Source of the DNA: Alphaproteobacteria bacterium
GTDB taxonomy: Bacteria > Pseudomonadota > Alphaproteobacteria > Elsterales > Elsteraceae
DNA length: 64,000 nt
NCBI GenBank assembly: GCA_004292755.1
Contig: RDXE01000040.1
Location: forward strand, 1 to 64,000
Direction of reading: 5' to 3'
Under the pieces are notes generated by a model. That model was not told the origin of the DNA. It worked only from the letters and a program-made list of their open reading frames with translations, and ran no database searches. Positions 1-8,815 of the stretch are shown piece after piece. Numbering within the stretch: position 1 is the first letter of the stretch; every line of letters starts with the position of its first letter. Made by a program: the position numbers and the translations under genes.

Positions 1-1971
1 CAGCCAAGCGCGGTCAGCCTCAGCCAGCAGTGGCGCGAGGGTGGCGCGGACGCGGGCGTGGTAGGTGTCGATCCAGGTGCGCTCCTCACTCGACAGCAGG
101 GTGGGGTCGATCAAGCGGCGGTCGATCGGGGCGAGGGTGAGGGTTTCGAACTCCAGCATCACCCGCTCGGCTGTGGGTTGGGCGGGGGCCTCGCGCACCA
201 CCACGAGGTTTTCGATGCGGATGCCATAGGCGCCGGTTTTGTAATATCCGGGCTCGTTGGACAAGATCATGCCAGGGCGCAAGGCCACGCTGTTGGCGGC
301 TTTGGCGATGCGCTGCGGCCCTTCGTGAACCGACAGGTAGCTGCCCACCCCGTGGCCGGTGCCATGGTCATAGTCGCAGCCGATCTCCCACAAGGGGCGG
401 CGGGCCAGTACGTCAATCTGTGAGCCTGTGGTGCCCTTGGGGAAGCGCACCGTCGCAATCGCGATGTGGCCCTTCAGCACGCGCGTGAAGCGGTCGCGAT
501 GCTCGGCACTGGGGGCGCCAATCGCCACCGTGCGGGTGATGTCGGTGGTGCCGTCGGCATATTGCGCGCCGGAATCGATCAGATACAGCTCGCCGGGGGT
601 CAAGCGCCGCTCCGTGCGCTCCTCCGCACGGTAGTGGACGATGGCACCGTTCGAGCCCGCCCCCGAGATCGAGGGGAAGGAGAGATCGCGAAACCCGTCG
701 CCCAGGCGGCGGAAGGCCTCCAACTGCTCAGAGGCAGCAATCTCCCCAACGGAGCCGTCGCTCGCTTCCCGTTCCAGCCACGCCAGGAAGCGAACCATGG
801 CGAGACCGTCGCGGATGTGGGCGGCACGCGCGCCATCCAACTCCACACTGTTCTTGCACGCCTTGGCGAGCAGGCAGGGGTCGGGCTGACGCACCAACTC
901 CGCCCCCACCTTGACGAGGCGCTGGGTGACGGAGGCTGCGGTTGTCGTCGCGTCCACCAGCACCCTGAGACCAGCGCAGCCATCCAGCGCTGGCTGGAAT
1001 GCCTCTGGCTGTTCCAGGCTGACCCCGTTGCCCAAGGCCTCGCGCACGCCGGGCAGCAGCTTGCGGCGGTCAACGAACAGGCGCACCGCGCCATCGCTGT
1101 CGATCAGCGCGAACGACAGCGGCAGCGGCGTGTGCGGAACATCGCTGCCACGGATGTTCAGCAGCCAAGCGATCGAATCCGGTTGGGTCAACACGGCAAG
1201 GTCAGCCCCGTGGCGCCGCAGCTCCCCGGCCACCTCCGCACGCTTGTCGGCTGAACTGCGCCCGGCATGGCGGATGTCCTGCACGCGAATGGGGCCGAGC
1301 GGCGGCGGCGGCTGGTTCTGCCACACCGCATCAATGGGGTTGTCTTCCAGCAGCACCAGCGTTGCCCCGGCGCGCCGGGCGGCAGCGGCGAACCGCTCGC
1401 ACTGCTCATCGGTGTGGAGGCGGGCGTCGATACCAATCCGCTCCCCCGTCGCGGCGGTCTCGGCAATCCAGTCGGTGGCCGGTTCGTCGATCAGGTGACG
1501 GATGGTGAACAGGCCGGTGTCCACTTGATCGCGCACCTGCAGGGTGTAGCGGCCATCCACAAACACGGCCGCAGCACTGCCCAGCACCACGGCCAAACCA
1601 GCTGAGCCCGTGAAGCCAGTCAGCCACTTCAGCCGCTGTGCCCGGCCCGGCACGTATTCCCCTTGATGCTCATCAGCCCGCGGCACAATCAATCCCGTGA
1701 GGCCACGGCTGGTCAAATCAGCACGCAAGGCCGCCATGCGTTCGGCTGCAGAGCGCGGATCGCGGGGTTGGCGCAGGCTGGCGCGCAGGGCGGCAATCTC
1801 GCGGCGGAGGTCCGGCCCGGCCTCAGGTACGACCAAGTCAAACCAGGAGAGATCGGCTGAATCGAGCGCTGCCGCGGCCACGCCCGCCACCAAGGCCCGT
1901 GCCTGTCCGGCATCAATCGTCGCCTGATGCTGCCGCAACAGCTCATCCAACACCTGATCACCTTGATACAT
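1..1971 (-). CDS. pepP: Xaa-Pro aminopeptidase (aminopeptidase P, M24B), cut at window edge
   Basis: Cytosolic metallopeptidase that removes an N-terminal residue from peptides with proline in position 2. The reverse strand is open from ATG at 1971 (MYQGDQVLDELL) to base 1, so the C-terminus lies outside the window. The N-terminal creatinase-like domain shows RLKWLTGFTGSAGLAVV and a VDGRYTLQV segment. The M24 catalytic half has the dinuclear metal signatures LIDSGAQYADGTTDITRT (near 545-590) and GTGHGVGSYLSVHEGP (near 320-360), followed by the NEPGYY-type segment. The length so far (657 codons) fits the long, two-creatinase-domain aminopeptidase P of alphaproteobacteria. It stands alone; a gap of 363 bp separates it from the next, divergent gene. 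Start choice rests on position only, as the upstream GGGGCGG is a poor ribosome site. Confidence 0.93.
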   Translation of the reverse strand, partial: MYQGDQVLDELLRQHQATIDAGQARALVAGVAAAALDSADLSWFDLVVPEAGPDLRREIAALRASLRQPRDPRSAAERMAALRADLTSRGLTGLIVPRADEHQGEYVPGRAQRLKWLTGFTGSAGLAVVLGSAAAVFVDGRYTLQVRDQVDTGLFTIRHLIDEPATDWIAETAATGERIGIDARLHTDEQCERFAAAARRAGATLVLLEDNPIDAVWQNQPPPPLGPIRVQDIRHAGRSSADKRAEVAGELRRHGADLAVLTQPDSIAWLLNIRGSDVPHTPLPLSFALIDSDGAVRLFVDRRKLLPGVREALGNGVSLEQPEAFQPALDGCAGLRVLVDATTTAASVTQRLVKVGAELVRQPDPCLLAKACKNSVELDGARAAHIRDGLAMVRFLAWLEREASDGSVGEIAASEQLEAFRRLGDGFRDLSFPSISGAGSNGAIVHYRAEERTERRLTPGELYLIDSGAQYADGTTDITRTVAIGAPSAEHRDRFTRVLKGHIAIATVRFPKGTTGSQIDVLARRPLWEIGCDYDHGTGHGVGSYLSVHEGPQRIAKAANSVALRPGMILSNEPGYYKTGAYGIRIENLVVVREAPAQPTAERVMLEFETLTLAPIDRRLIDPTLLSSEERTWIDTYHARVRATLAPLLAEADRAWL

Positions 1972-2334
1972 CCGCCCCTCCCTGCGCCGCAGGACTCGCT
2001 GGTGGGGTTTGCCAAGACCGGCCACCACCCTGACAGGAGTAAGCATAGTGACCAGCCAAAGTGCCGCAAGTCGTCTGTCTCAGGTCGTTTGAGACGAAGT
2101 GGTCTGCGACACAGTTTCACCACACTGCGCGTTTTTGTCATGGCTGTGGCAATGGTTATGCGATCACCTCATTGCTGCGTTGCACAACAGACGCTCGCAC
2201 CAAAGGCAAGGATGGCTATCTTTCTAAGGGTGACGCGGCGCACTGCGGTGCAGCAAAGTCTGGTTTGACAGATCAGACGCAGCCCCGACAGACGCCGCAC
2301 CCAAACTGACTTATCCACAGAAGGAACCACTCCA
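1972..2334. other. Intergenic region between pepP and a DUF1127 gene
   Basis: No convincing gene. The interval separates two divergent genes and should hold both promoters. A small hairpin is visible at 2077-2095 (GTCTCA, 7-nt loop, TGAGAC). A TTGACA hexamer at 2265-2270 lies upstream of the DUF1127 gene but has no good -10 partner at 16-18 nt. Short open frames here have no family resemblance. Confidence 0.5.
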
Positions 2335-2613
2335 ATGTCAGCCACCTTCGACAGCGCGGCACGTGCCCAGTCGCTGTCCGCCGACGTGATGGCCGTTGTG
2401 CGCGCTTCGAGTGCCGCCCGGCAATCCTGGTTCGGCCGGGTGATCCAACCGATGATTGCCAAGCTGCGCACTGCCATGGCAGTTCGCCGCGCGGAAGCAG
2501 AACTGATGGCTCTGGATGATCGCTTGCTGGCCGATATCGGCATTCAGCGCGCCGAAATCCACACAGCTCTGGCCGCCGCCAACGCCAACACCCGCCCGCA
2601 CCGGGCAGCCTAA
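2335..2613 (+). CDS. DUF1127 (YjiS-like) small protein
   Basis: A 92-residue protein ending in the DUF1127 signature: an arginine-rich helix (RRAEAELMALDDRLLADIG) followed by IQRAEIHTAL. Proteins with this domain are common small regulators in alphaproteobacteria; some bind RNA and affect phosphate, carbon or stress responses, but no specific role can be assigned here. The first ~45 residues are a non-conserved extension. ATG at 2335 is preceded by AGAAGGA at about 8 nt. The gene stands alone and is followed by a repeat region with strong hairpins that may end its transcript. Confidence 0.85.
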   Translation: MSATFDSAARAQSLSADVMAVVRASSAARQSWFGRVIQPMIAKLRTAMAVRRAEAELMALDDRLLADIGIQRAEIHTALAAANANTRPHRAA

Positions 2614-2748
2614 CCTTACCCCCTTGCCCGTTGCGACGGGACAAGCCGCCGAGCGTCCTCTCCCCCCTCCCCCTGACGACGCTCCGCGGATCGGTGACCG
2701 ACCGCACCCTCCCCCTCCCCCCAGCGGATCGGCACCCTCAAAAGACGC

Positions 2749-2900
2749 GGACCAGGCTCCCCCCTGGTCCGCGTCTCTCATTTCTGAACCAAGCTGCACG
2801 CAGCTTGGGGGGACCAGGCTCCCCCCTGGTCCGCGTCTCTCATTTCTGAACCAAGCTGCACGCAGCTTGGGGGGACCAAGCTCCCCCCCTGGTCCGCGTC
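2749..2900. repeat. 62-bp tandem repeat built from two hairpins (2 perfect copies plus a partial third)
   Basis: Bases 2749-2810 and 2811-2872 are identical 62-bp units; 2873-2900 is a degenerate start of a third copy (one base change and one extra C) that then diverges. Each unit contains two inverted repeats: GGACCAGG facing CCTGGTCC around a CT-rich loop, and the near-palindrome AAGCTGC/GCAGCTT. At the left border the first hairpin extends to a 13-bp stem (2744-2756 with 2763-2775, 6-nt loop). The flanks (2614-2743 and 2901-3011) contain no gene. The hairpins lack a T-tract on either strand, so a plain rho-independent terminator is not obvious. Confidence 0.9.
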
Positions 2901-3011
2901 GCTCACGACGCCTCGCCTCAGCCATCGCCCCGAAGCATCCCGGCGTGACGGTGCTGGGACTGGACGTCGCATCCCCCCTTGGGCACTCTCAGCCAACAGG
3001 GAGGAACTCGC

Positions 3012-4421
3012 ATGGCCCATCCAGCCGTCGCCACACCGCGCGCCGCTCCAGCAGCGCTGACTGCAGCCCTCACCGCCGTCGGCGCGTTGCTCGGACCGCG
3101 GCTCTCCACTGCGACCGCGGTGCGCGAGCAGCATGGCCGCGATGAAAGCTACCATGCGGGCTTTCCCCCCGACGCTGTGGCCTTCGCCCAATCGACCGAG
3201 GAAGTGCAGGCCATCCTTCGCATTGCGGCTGAGCACGGCGTGCCGGTGATTCCCTTCGGAACCGGGACATCGTTGGAGGGCCATGTGGCCGCTTTGCATG
3301 GCGGCATCTGCCTGGACCTCAGCCAGATGAACCAGATCTTGCGCGTCTCGCCCGAGGATCTGGATTGCACGGTTCAGGCCGGGGTCACGCGCAAGCAGCT
3401 GAACGAGCATCTGCGCGACACCGGGCTATTCTTCCCCATCGACCCCGGCGCCGATGCCTCGCTCGGCGGCATGACGGCTACCCGCGCATCGGGTACCAAT
3501 GCCGTGCGCTACGGCACGATGCGCGAAAACGTGTTGGGTCTGACGGTGGTGATGGCTGATGGCCGGATCATCCGCACCTCCCGCCGGTCGCGGAAATCGG
3601 CCGCTGGGTATGATTTGACGCGGCTGTTCGTCGGCTCCGAAGGCACACTGGGTGTGATCACCGAGGTGAGCCTGCGCCTGCACGGCATTCCGCAGTCGAT
3701 CGCGTCGGCCGTGGTGTCGTTCCCCACCATTGCCGGAGCGGTTAACACGGTGATCGAAACCATCCAGTGCGGTATTCCCGTGGCCCGGATGGAGTTGCTG
3801 GACGAGGTGCAGGTGGACGCCTGCAACCGCTATTCCAAACTCTCAATGCCGGTGCAGCCAACGCTGTTCTTTGAGTTTCACGGCACCGAGGCCGGCACAG
3901 CCGAGCAAGCCCAAATGGTTGCCGATCTAGCCGAAGCCAATGGCGGCGGCGGCTTCCAATGGGCCAGCAGCGCCGAAGAGCGCACCAAGCTGTGGGAGGC
4001 GCGGCACAAGGCCTACTACGCCGCACTGGCGCTGCGTCCAGGCTGCAAGGGCTGGGCCACCGATGTCTGCGTGCCTATCTCGCGTCTGGCGGAGTGCATC
4101 CTGGAAACCAAGGCTGACCTTGCCCAGTCCAACTTGATTGCGGCGATGGTTGGTCATGTCGGCGATGGTAACTTCCACCTCGTCTACTTGATCGACCCGG
4201 ACAATGCCGAGGAAGTCGCCGAGGCAGGTCGCCTGAACGATCGCATGGTGATGCGCGCCCTGGCGATGGACGGCACCTGCACTGGCGAACATGGCGTCGG
4301 CTACGGCAAGATTGACTTCCTGACTGCTGAGCACGGCGACGCCGTCGCCGTGATGCGGCAGATCAAGCAAGCGCTGGACCCGCACAATTTGCTGAACCCT
4401 GGCAAAGTGGTGCGGGTGTAA
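3012..4421 (+). CDS. FAD-linked 2-hydroxyacid oxidoreductase (D-lactate dehydrogenase, cytochrome / GlcD type)
   Basis: A 469-residue flavoprotein of the vanillyl-alcohol-oxidase fold that oxidises a D-2-hydroxyacid such as D-lactate or glycolate and passes electrons to a cytochrome or quinone. The FAD-binding PCMH domain is shown by VIPFGTGTSLEGH and FPIDPGADASLGGM; the C-terminal FAD-oxidase domain ends with MVGHVGDGNFH and CTGEHGVGYGK, both characteristic of the D-LDH/GlcD family. The first ATG with a ribosome site is at 3012 (AGGGAGGA 8 nt upstream); an in-frame start at 2979 lacks one. It is followed by a convergent solute-binding protein gene of a carboxylate transporter, so the substrate may be imported by the neighbouring system (inference). 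Cytochrome-linked D-LDH and GlcD cannot be separated from the sequence alone. Confidence 0.9.
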   Translation: MAHPAVATPRAAPAALTAALTAVGALLGPRLSTATAVREQHGRDESYHAGFPPDAVAFAQSTEEVQAILRIAAEHGVPVIPFGTGTSLEGHVAALHGGICLDLSQMNQILRVSPEDLDCTVQAGVTRKQLNEHLRDTGLFFPIDPGADASLGGMTATRASGTNAVRYGTMRENVLGLTVVMADGRIIRTSRRSRKSAAGYDLTRLFVGSEGTLGVITEVSLRLHGIPQSIASAVVSFPTIAGAVNTVIETIQCGIPVARMELLDEVQVDACNRYSKLSMPVQPTLFFEFHGTEAGTAEQAQMVADLAEANGGGGFQWASSAEERTKLWEARHKAYYAALALRPGCKGWATDVCVPISRLAECILETKADLAQSNLIAAMVGHVGDGNFHLVYLIDPDNAEEVAEAGRLNDRMVMRALAMDGTCTGEHGVGYGKIDFLTAEHGDAVAVMRQIKQALDPHNLLNPGKVVRV

Positions 4422-4454
4422 CACCCAGCCGAGTGCGCCAGCAGCTGCGGTGGC

Positions 4455-5447
4455 TCAGCCCTGCTGGCGTGCGCCGGTTGCGCGGACAATGGGAATCCAC
4501 ACATCGCGCTCGCGCGTGTAATAGGCATCCACCTCGCGCGGGCTCATCGCGGGGGGCACGAAGCTGCCAAGGCGTTCCAGCCGTGAACGCATCTCGGGCG
4601 CTTGGACGACTGCTGTCACCGCACGATTGATCTGGGCCACCACCTCATCGGGCGTCGCGGTCGGCACGGCGATGGAGTTCCAGGTGCCCGTCACAAACCC
4701 GGAGACGCCCGCCTCCACCATTGTTGGAACACCGGGCAGCGGCTCCAGCCGCTGTGGCGACGACACCGCGAGCCCCCTGACGGCACCCCCAGTGATCTGC
4801 GGAATTGCGGTAACGGCAATGTCGAACATCGCCGTTACCCGGCCGCCGACAATGTCGCGCATGGCCTGCGACCCTGCCGGATAGGACAGATGCTCAAAGC
4901 TGGTGCCCGTGCGCTGGGCGAAATGAAGGCCCATGATGTGCGTGGTTGTGCCTGCCGGTCCGCTGCCAATCACCATCTGCCCCGGCTGTGCCTTGGCGCG
5001 TGCGATGAAATCGGCCAGGTCGCGCGCCGGATGGTCTGCCTTCACCACCAACACACCGGGCGCTTCGTTGATCATCGCCACACCCCGCAAGGCGGTGGTG
5101 ATGTCGACGGGCAACGGCTCAAACAACGCAATGTTGTGCACCAGTTGCGAGGATGTTCCGACCAACCAGGTGTAGCCATCGGGCGCAGCGCGGGCGGCTG
5201 CCTCGGTTGCGCGCATGCCAGATGCGGCTGCCACGTTCTCCACCACTACCCGCTGGCCCAGCGTCGGCTCCAGCGCATTGGCGAGCAGGCGCGCCACCAC
5301 GTCTGCATTCCCACCGGCGGCTGAGGCGACGATCATCCGGATCGGGCGCGTGGGAAACAACGGGCTAGCCGCAAGTGCTACCGGTGCGACGGCAGTGGCT
5401 GCTGGGGCTGCGGCAACCAGGGACAGGATAGAGCGGCGGGTCAGCAT
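4455..5447 (-). CDS. tctC: Tripartite tricarboxylate transporter substrate-binding protein (TctC/Bug family)
   Basis: A 330-residue periplasmic receptor that captures a carboxylate and hands it to the TctAB membrane pair. It begins with a Tat-like/Sec export signal (MLTRRSILSLVAAAPAATAVAPVALA) and continues with the Bug-family opening FPTRPIRMIVASAAGG, then the VVVENVAAASG and AAPDGYTWLVG segments that line the ligand cleft. The start at 5447 is chosen because GGAGGAAAA sits directly upstream; an upstream GTG (5462) would place the ribosome site inside the gene. It faces away from tctB, 44 bp apart, so the two halves of the transporter share a short divergent promoter region instead of the usual tctCBA order. 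Confidence 0.93.
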   Translation of the reverse strand: MLTRRSILSLVAAAPAATAVAPVALAASPLFPTRPIRMIVASAAGGNADVVARLLANALEPTLGQRVVVENVAAASGMRATEAAARAAPDGYTWLVGTSSQLVHNIALFEPLPVDITTALRGVAMINEAPGVLVVKADHPARDLADFIARAKAQPGQMVIGSGPAGTTTHIMGLHFAQRTGTSFEHLSYPAGSQAMRDIVGGRVTAMFDIAVTAIPQITGGAVRGLAVSSPQRLEPLPGVPTMVEAGVSGFVTGTWNSIAVPTATPDEVVAQINRAVTAVVQAPEMRSRLERLGSFVPPAMSPREVDAYYTRERDVWIPIVRATGARQQG

Positions 5448-5491
5448 CGATTTTCCTCCCACAACGGGCTGCGCTTGGTTATGGTGCGCCC

Positions 5492-6007
5492 ATGAGGTAT
5501 TTGCAAGTCATTCGCGTTCGCGTTCGTAACTGGACTCGATCCGCTGTGGTGGTGCCGCTGGTGCTGGCGGCCCTCGGTGGGGCGGCAGGCGTGATCGCAA
5601 CATCGCTGCCGATGCTCGCGCGCAACGGCACGCCAGCGTCGGGCTTCATGCCAGCCTTGCTGGCGGGGTTTCTGACGGTGCTGGGTTTGGCAGCGGCGGT
5701 GGCCGCGTTGGCACGCAGGCCCGACCCACCCGATCGGGCCCCGGGACTGGGGAGCCGGGACATCCCCCAGCGACAGGAAGTCCGCGCCGGGCTTGCGCTG
5801 TGCCTAGCCGTGGGTCTGTTTGCCGCACTGGCACCCGCAGCAGGGTTGCTGCCCGCTGCAGGCGTTGCGGCTGTGGTGTGCCTGGTGGCAACGGAGGAGG
5901 CGCGGCCAGCCACCGTTGCCCTGGGCGCCCTGACCCTGATGGTCATCACCGCTCTGCTGTTCAGGGGGCTGCTCGGATCTGCGGTTCCGCTGTTCGGCGC
6001 CCGATGA
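5492..6007 (+). CDS. tctB: Tripartite tricarboxylate transporter small membrane subunit TctB
   Basis: A 171-residue protein with four hydrophobic segments (about residues 18-38, 52-72, 98-118 and 140-160), the size and layout of TctB-family subunits, which pair with TctA in the inner membrane. Sequence conservation in this family is low, so the call rests on topology and position: it is directly followed by tctA with an ATGA overlap and preceded by the divergent tctC. It starts with ATG 44 bp from the tctC start. Confidence 0.85.
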   Translation: MRYLQVIRVRVRNWTRSAVVVPLVLAALGGAAGVIATSLPMLARNGTPASGFMPALLAGFLTVLGLAAAVAALARRPDPPDRAPGLGSRDIPQRQEVRAGLALCLAVGLFAALAPAAGLLPAAGVAAVVCLVATEEARPATVALGALTLMVITALLFRGLLGSAVPLFGAR

Positions 6008-7509
6008 CCGAGGGCGTGGCACTGCTGGTCAGCGGTTTGGCCCAGGCGTTTGACCCCACCACCTTAGGGCTGTGTTTGGCGGGCGTGCTGCTCGGCACCT
6101 TAGTGGGCGTTCTTCCTGGCCTTGGGCCGGTGGCGACCATTGCCTTGCTGCTGCCGATCACCTTCAGCCTGCCAACCGCTGGCGCGCTGATCATGCTCGC
6201 GGGCATTTACTATGGTGCGCAGTACGGCTCTTCGACCACGGCGATTCTGCTGCGCGTGCCTGGCGAAGCCTCCGGCGTGGTCACCGCCCAGGAAGGCTAT
6301 CGATTGGCGCAAGCGGGTCGTGGTGGGCCCGCTCTTGGCATCGCAGCCCTCGCGTCGTTGGTTGGCGGCGTCCTCTCCGCCCTCGCCCTGGCCGTGGTGA
6401 TGATCCCACTTGCGCGATGGTCGGTCACGATTGGCCCAGCCGAGACGGCGTGCCTGATGGTGTTGGGCATCGCTGCTGCAGTGGCCCTCACCCGCGGATC
6501 GCTCACGGCGAATTGGGCGCTGGCTGCGTTTGGGGCGCTGCTCGGATTGATTGGCACCGATGTTGCCGGTGGGCATCCCAGATTCACGTTTGGGATTCCG
6601 GAGTTGCGCGATGGCATTGGTTTCATTCCCCTGGCGATGGGGTTGTTTGGCGTGGCCGAACTGATTCGAGCGCTGGGCGCCCGCGAGCAGGACTCACCAC
6701 CACTCAGTGCAACCTCTGCCTGGCCGACGCGCGCTGATCTCACCAGCGCTCTGGCCCCAGCGGTGCGCGGAGGGGTGATCGGTACGGCGGTTGGCCTGCT
6801 GCCCGGTGCATCAACACTGCTGGCAGCGCTTGCAGCCCAAGCCAGTGAGCGGGGGCTGTTTCGCCGACACGGTGCCTGGGGTCACGGCGAGATGGCTGGA
6901 GTCGCAGCCCCGGAGGCCGCCAACAATGCGGCCGCTCAGTCCTCCTTCGCGCCGCTGTTGGCCCTTGGTCTGCCCGCCAACGCCGTGATGGCGGTGATCG
7001 CTGGCGCCATGGTCCTGCAAGGGGTCGCTCCTGGGCCGGCGGTGGTCACCCACCACCCAGAGCTGATTGGCGCGATCATTGCCTCCCTGCTGCTCGGCAA
7101 TGGCATGTTGGTTGTGTTGAACCTGCCTCTGGTCGGACTGTGGGTAGCAGTCCTGCGGGTTCCCTTGCGCTGGCTTGCAGCGTTTGTCGTTGTGGTGTCC
7201 TGCGGGGGGCTGTGGATCAGCACAGGCAGCGCCGTTGATCTCTGGCTGCTGCTGGCATTCTCCCTGCTCGGCTGGGCTCTGTTGCGTGCGGGGATGGACG
7301 CAACACCGGTGCTGACTGGGTTTGTGCTCGCACCCCCCTTTGAGGAGGCGCTGCGGCGCACCCTGGTGCTGGCGCGCGGTGATTGGGGTGTGTTCCTTGA
7401 GTCGCCGCTGAGCGCGACCCTGCTGGTAGCAACCGTCGGCGTTACCGGTATCGCTGTGTGGCGCACTCACTGGAGCGTGTCGCTGCGACCTTCTGGCAAC
7501 TGTAAATGA
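6004..7509 (+). CDS. tctA: Tripartite tricarboxylate transporter large permease TctA
   Basis: A 501-residue inner-membrane permease of the TTT family with about twelve hydrophobic segments. It shows the family hallmarks LLGTLVGVLPGLGPVATIA near the N-terminus, YYGAQYGSSTTAILLRVPGE, and a mirrored second half with GVIGTAVGLLPGAS and APEAANNAAAQSS. The ATG at 6004 overlaps the tctB stop (ATGA), indicating translational coupling. The likely job is sodium- or proton-driven uptake of a di/tricarboxylate or hydroxyacid delivered by TctC. The longer open frame beginning at 5800 runs through tctB and is not used. Confidence 0.95.
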   Translation: MTEGVALLVSGLAQAFDPTTLGLCLAGVLLGTLVGVLPGLGPVATIALLLPITFSLPTAGALIMLAGIYYGAQYGSSTTAILLRVPGEASGVVTAQEGYRLAQAGRGGPALGIAALASLVGGVLSALALAVVMIPLARWSVTIGPAETACLMVLGIAAAVALTRGSLTANWALAAFGALLGLIGTDVAGGHPRFTFGIPELRDGIGFIPLAMGLFGVAELIRALGAREQDSPPLSATSAWPTRADLTSALAPAVRGGVIGTAVGLLPGASTLLAALAAQASERGLFRRHGAWGHGEMAGVAAPEAANNAAAQSSFAPLLALGLPANAVMAVIAGAMVLQGVAPGPAVVTHHPELIGAIIASLLLGNGMLVVLNLPLVGLWVAVLRVPLRWLAAFVVVVSCGGLWISTGSAVDLWLLLAFSLLGWALLRAGMDATPVLTGFVLAPPFEEALRRTLVLARGDWGVFLESPLSATLLVATVGVTGIAVWRTHWSVSLRPSGNCK

Positions 7510-7562
7510 GAACGCGTCGCATTATCGTTTCGACGGACACCCTTGCTATCGGAAGGTTCGCA

Positions 7563-8192
7563 ATGATTCGTCGCACACTGCTGGCCGCCTGCCTCGCCCT
7601 GCCCCTCGCCGCTCCGGTTGGGGCGGAGGACGCTCCTCGCACCATCCCAAATGCCCAGTCCCCCCAGCGACTGGTCACCCAGCTGCGCGACGGCGGGTTG
7701 GTGATCTATGTCCGCCATGCCCCAACCGAGCGCGATACCGCCGACCAAGTCAGCGCCGTGATGGGCGACTGCAGCACCCAACGCATGCTCAGCGAGGCCG
7801 GATGGGCGCAGGCTCGGCAGTTGGGCGCGCATATGCGTCGGCTGCAGATTCCGGTCGGCACGGTCATCAGCAGCGAGTATTGCCGGGCGTGGCAAACAGC
7901 CGACCTCGCGTTCGGGCGCTATCGCAAGAACGCCGCGCTGAATTTTGAAAAGGCGGCTGAGTACACGGAGGAGCAGACCGCGGCGATGCGCAGCCGCCTG
8001 CAGCCCCTGCTATCGCAGCGACCGGCGCCTGGAAAAAACACCGTGATTGTGGGTCATGATGACCCGTTCGAAGCGGCAACGGGCATTTATCCCGACCCCA
8101 TGGGCGTGGCCTGGGTCCTGCGTCCCGACGGCAATGACCGCTTCGCCCTGCTGGGCCAGATCACGCCCGACCAGTGGGCGGCGGTGCGCTGA
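7563..8192 (+). CDS. Exported histidine phosphatase family protein (branch 1)
   Basis: A 209-residue protein with an N-terminal signal peptide (MIRRTLLAACLALPLAAPVGA) and a histidine-phosphatase core. The catalytic RH motif is in GLVIYVRHAPTERDTAD, the SSEYCRAWQTADLAFG segment supplies the second arginine region, and the second histidine lies in NTVIVGHDDPF. The fold includes phosphoglycerate-mutase-like and phytase-like phosphohydrolases; the export signal suggests a periplasmic or lipoprotein-like phosphatase of unknown substrate. GGAAGG upstream of the ATG at 7563 supports this start over the longer frame opening at 7506. It lies downstream of tctA in the same direction with about 50 bp between. 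Confidence 0.88.
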   Translation: MIRRTLLAACLALPLAAPVGAEDAPRTIPNAQSPQRLVTQLRDGGLVIYVRHAPTERDTADQVSAVMGDCSTQRMLSEAGWAQARQLGAHMRRLQIPVGTVISSEYCRAWQTADLAFGRYRKNAALNFEKAAEYTEEQTAAMRSRLQPLLSQRPAPGKNTVIVGHDDPFEAATGIYPDPMGVAWVLRPDGNDRFALLGQITPDQWAAVR

Positions 8193-8203
8193 TCGAATGG
8201 GAG

Positions 8204-8279
8204 TGGTGCCGGCTGTCAGAATCGAACTGACGACCTTCCGCTTACAAGGCGGGTGCTCTACCAGCTGAGCTAAGCCGGC
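8204..8279 (-). tRNA. tRNA-Thr (anticodon TGT)
   Basis: A 76-nt cloverleaf on the reverse strand: acceptor stem GCCGGCT/AGCCGGC, D-arm GCTCAGCTGGTAGAGC, anticodon loop CTTGTAA with anticodon TGT, T-arm GTCAG-TTCGATT-CTGAC, discriminator A and an encoded CCA. The outermost anticodon-stem pair is a C-A mismatch. It stands alone between a phosphatase gene and a rhodanese gene. Confidence 0.96.
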
Positions 8280-8383
8280 GCCGCGCGCTTGATGCACGAG
8301 GTCGGGTCAATTGGCAAGCCTGTTGGCTGACCATCCGACCCGACCAAGGCACTCGACCCTAAGTGTCGTCCACTGAGTCCAGG

Positions 8384-8815
8384 CTAGTTCGCCACCACCA
8401 GCGGCAGACCCATCTTCTTCCACTCATCCATGCCCAGGGCATAGTAGTAAACGCGGGTGTAGCCCCACTCGATTGCCATGCTGGCGGCCTTCGCTGCGCG
8501 ACCGCAGGTCAAGCCGTTGCAGTAGAACAGCACCGGTGTGGTCTTGACCGGCACCATCTCAGTCATCTTTGCCTGAGTGAGGTCTGTGTCGAGGATGCGG
8601 CGGGCATTCTCGATGTGGCCCTGCGCATAATCTTCCGCTCGGCGATTGTCGAGAATCACCAGAGTGGACTCACCCTCGACCAGCTTGATGACGCCATCAG
8701 CATTGACGGTGGTGGCACCGCGGATTTCCAACGGCGCCTGCTGCGCAACCGCTGGTTGCGCAATCAAGCCCAACCCGATAACAGCCAAAGCCAATCCGAA
8801 CACGCGACGTAACAT
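8384..8815 (-). CDS. Exported rhodanese-like domain protein
   Basis: A 143-residue protein with a signal peptide (MLRRVFGLALAVIGLGLIAQPAVA) followed by one rhodanese domain: LVILDNRRAEDYAQGHIENA, then the active-site loop FYCNGLTCGRAAKAA, in which the first cysteine is the expected sulfur carrier, and GYTRVYYYALGMDEWKKMGLP at the C-terminus. It may move sulfane sulfur or act as a redox/sensing domain in the periplasm. ATG at 8815 is preceded by a run of six G. A longer frame back to 9112 overlaps the divergent MCP start and has no family content. A sulfite dehydrogenase operon lies about 2 kb away, so a shared theme of sulfur chemistry is possible but unproven. Confidence 0.88.
   Translation of the reverse strand: MLRRVFGLALAVIGLGLIAQPAVAQQAPLEIRGATTVNADGVIKLVEGESTLVILDNRRAEDYAQGHIENARRILDTDLTQAKMTEMVPVKTTPVLFYCNGLTCGRAAKAASMAIEWGYTRVYYYALGMDEWKKMGLPLVVAN

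Noticed and set aside
2265-2293. TTGACA promoter for the DUF1127 gene
   Set aside because: No acceptable -10 box at 16-18 bp.
2744-2900. CRISPR array
   Set aside because: The repeats are directly adjacent 62-bp units without unique spacers, and there are no cas genes.
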